Shown piece by piece: positions 62,915 through 64,000 of a stretch of DNA of 64,000 bases. The DNA is taken from assembly GCF_004347735.1 (NCBI RefSeq), contig NZ_SLTI01000049.1:1-64000 (forward strand), written 5' to 3'. This stretch comes from Sulfuricurvum sp. IAE1 (GTDB lineage: Bacteria; Campylobacterota; Campylobacteria; Campylobacterales; Sulfurimonadaceae). Position 1 is the first letter of the stretch. Each line of letters starts with the position of its first letter. A model generated the notes under the pieces. It was not told the DNA's origin, made no database searches, and saw only the letters and a program-made list of their open reading frames with translations. The position numbers were made by a program, and so were the translations under genes.

Positions 62915-63186
62915 CTAACAAGCTCCTTGACCCAGTATTCCGGGAGATGTTTTTTTCCCCAGAACCCAAAGCGGTACATAACGTGCTTAAAGAAACCGGG
63001 CTGTTTCTGATTGTTGAGCTTTGAGTAGATATTCATTGCGATAATCCCCAGCCCTGCAAAGATATAGGTATGGTCTGCAACGATCCCCAACCCTACGAAC
63101 GCCATTAGGACGATCATCTCGTCCAACTCCCACCACAACAACTGAATTTGTGCATTCAGATACTTTGGTATATATCTCTCTTCCAC
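62911..63186 (-). CDS. traL: TraL, F-type pilus assembly protein
   Basis: 91 residues. YIPKYLNAQIQLLWWELDEM is the TraL start, two membrane helices follow (IVLMAFVGLGIVADHTYIFA), and KHVMYRFGFWGKKHLPEYWV is the conserved VirB3-like end. Four-base overlap with traE. Confidence 0.88.
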   Translation of the reverse strand: MEERYIPKYLNAQIQLLWWELDEMIVLMAFVGLGIVADHTYIFAGLGIIAMNIYSKLNNQKQPGFFKHVMYRFGFWGKKHLPEYWVKELVR

Positions 63187-63252
63187 TTTGCCTCCTTGGT
63201 TTGGTGTGGATTATCGGTGGCACCTGCGATGCCACCTAAATCGACACGTTCC

Positions 63253-63537
63253 TTAGAACGACATTGTGTAGCGGGCATCAACCATCGCAGGGATTCCCCC
63301 GATCGAGATACCCAAAAAGAACAGGAATACGCCAGGGAGGATTCCGCCGTTCTTCAATGCAAGCAGAGCCATTACAATCAATGCAACCGCTCCGAGCTTA
63401 CCCCAGCTCCCTTGAAGCGCAGAAGAGATATCGGTGTACCATGTTGCGACTTCCGCACCACCTGTCCCTGCATAAAGGCTCATGTTAAATGCCATGAGCA
63501 ACAAAATAAATGGCAAGACCTTTTTGGTCATGTTCAC
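63253..63537 (-). CDS. traA: TraA-type pilin precursor
   Basis: 94 residues. Long signal peptide (KKVLPFILLLMAFNMSLYAG) then two hydrophobic segments (WGKLGAVALIVMALLALKNG; LPGVFLFFLGISIGGIPAMV) like F-type pilins. It is first in the operon, 44 bases after the shared tra motif, and precedes traL as in F. Confidence 0.8.
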   Translation of the reverse strand: MNMTKKVLPFILLLMAFNMSLYAGTGGAEVATWYTDISSALQGSWGKLGAVALIVMALLALKNGGILPGVFLFFLGISIGGIPAMVDARYTMSF

Positions 63538-63580
63538 TCCTCGCGAGAAGATTCATGTATTTGGAATTCACCAAATCACA

Positions 63581-63593
63581 AATATGTATAACG
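63581..63593 (-). promoter_or_regulatory. Shared tra promoter/operator motif, copy 4
   Basis: Minus-strand GACGTTATACATATTTGTGA upstream of traA-traC. Confidence 0.6.
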
Positions 63594-63895
63594 TCTATCT
63601 TCAAACGCGAAATGATTTTCAAAAAAACAAAACAGGCAGGTGCGGTTTTATAGCTCTTTAAAAAAAACAACCCTTAAAAAAGCGTCCGAAAAATACAGTA
63701 GGGTTTTCAAATGAAGAAATAGGGATTTAAAAATAAATACATCTCTTATTTTAAAGGTGCTGTCGCATCATACATATACTTCGTATATATATACCTCATT
63801 ATCATCCAAATCACCAATCCAAAAAAATAGTCCACATCATTCGTCCGAAATTCGATATAATTTCTCACACCAAAATGAGAGAGGGATTTCTCACT
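63594..63895. other. AT-rich divergent intergenic region
   Basis: No gene. A palindromic ATATAC-TTC-GTATAT (about 63774-63788) flanked by TATATA runs is a possible operator. TTATAGCTCTTTAAAAAAAA is near 63650. A location for oriT is possible (between divergent transcripts) but no nic-type site is recognised. Confidence 0.3.
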
Positions 63896-64000
63896 ATGAA
63901 GACCATTAAAAGCTTTATTTTGCTCCATCCAGAGTCTGATGAATACACCCAGTTGCGTGAGATATGGCTCGATATGCTTTCCAAAAACAAGATGCCCGAA
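63896..64000 (+). CDS. Partial CDS at the right edge
   Basis: ATG at 63896 opens a frame (MKTIKSFILLHPESDEYTQL...) that runs out of the window after 35 codons. Divergent from the tra operon. Too short to classify; may be a transfer regulator or a further accessory gene. Confidence 0.5.
   Translation, partial: MKTIKSFILLHPESDEYTQLREIWLDMLSKNKMPE

Overview
The window reads as part of a large conjugative plasmid or integrative conjugative element from a Gram-negative bacterium, most likely a Campylobacterota species of the Sulfuricurvum/Sulfurimonas/Sulfurospirillum kind. The reasons are the moderate GC content, AT-rich intergenic spaces, a type II-C Cas9 closest in motif layout to Campylobacter and Neisseria enzymes, and an F-type transfer system with a MOBH relaxase. 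The host assignment is inference; no rRNA or host marker is present.

Layout. 1-5.7 kb (minus strand): structural and replication genes of a filamentous phage (inovirus), including an orphan C5 cytosine methyltransferase. 6.2-12 kb: a ribbon-helix-helix-like protein, a tyrosine recombinase, then the DNA-processing operon (membrane protein, VirD4/TraD coupling ATPase, MOBH relaxase). 12-13.4 kb: a structured RNA with group I intron hallmarks holding a non-homing ORF. 13.4-34.5 kb (plus strand): an accessory block of about 40 mostly small genes, including SSB, Bet/RecT, a lambda-exonuclease-like nuclease, a Toprim protein, ArdC antirestriction, YopX, three DNA methyltransferases and a PAPS-reductase-like protein. 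34.5-39.8 kb: a type II-C CRISPR-Cas locus with cas2, tracrRNA, 14 repeats, cas1 and cas9. 39.8-42.6 kb: an operon of unknown genes with a P-loop ATPase and a WGR-like protein. 42.8 kb: a second tyrosine recombinase. 43.9-63.5 kb (minus strand): the F-type mating-pair-formation genes in three transcription units.

The main finding is the Cas9. Its HNH catalytic His is Tyr609 and its RuvC-III His-His...Asp reads Met753-Gly754...Asn757, while Asp10, Glu527, the bridge helix, Cas1, Cas2, tracrRNA and the array look intact. It is predicted to be a natural binding-only Cas9. Its promoter carries a perfect inverted repeat over the -35 box, and the tracrRNA promoter takes its -35 box from the diverged half of the terminal repeat.

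The second finding is a post-transcriptional layer in the accessory block. At least twelve genes share an identical extended ribosome-binding site (GGAGCTACC, usually followed by AATG). Many of the others have structured leaders in which a strand can pair with the gene's own ribosome-binding site, and the pairing is kept when that site changes. The intron-like RNA at 12.4 kb carries an 11-nt perfect complement to the shared site, so it could act on these genes in trans.

The tra operons share a CGTTATACATATT promoter-proximal motif at four places. One TraN carries a C-type-lectin-like domain with a QPD motif, which suggests recipient-surface recognition.
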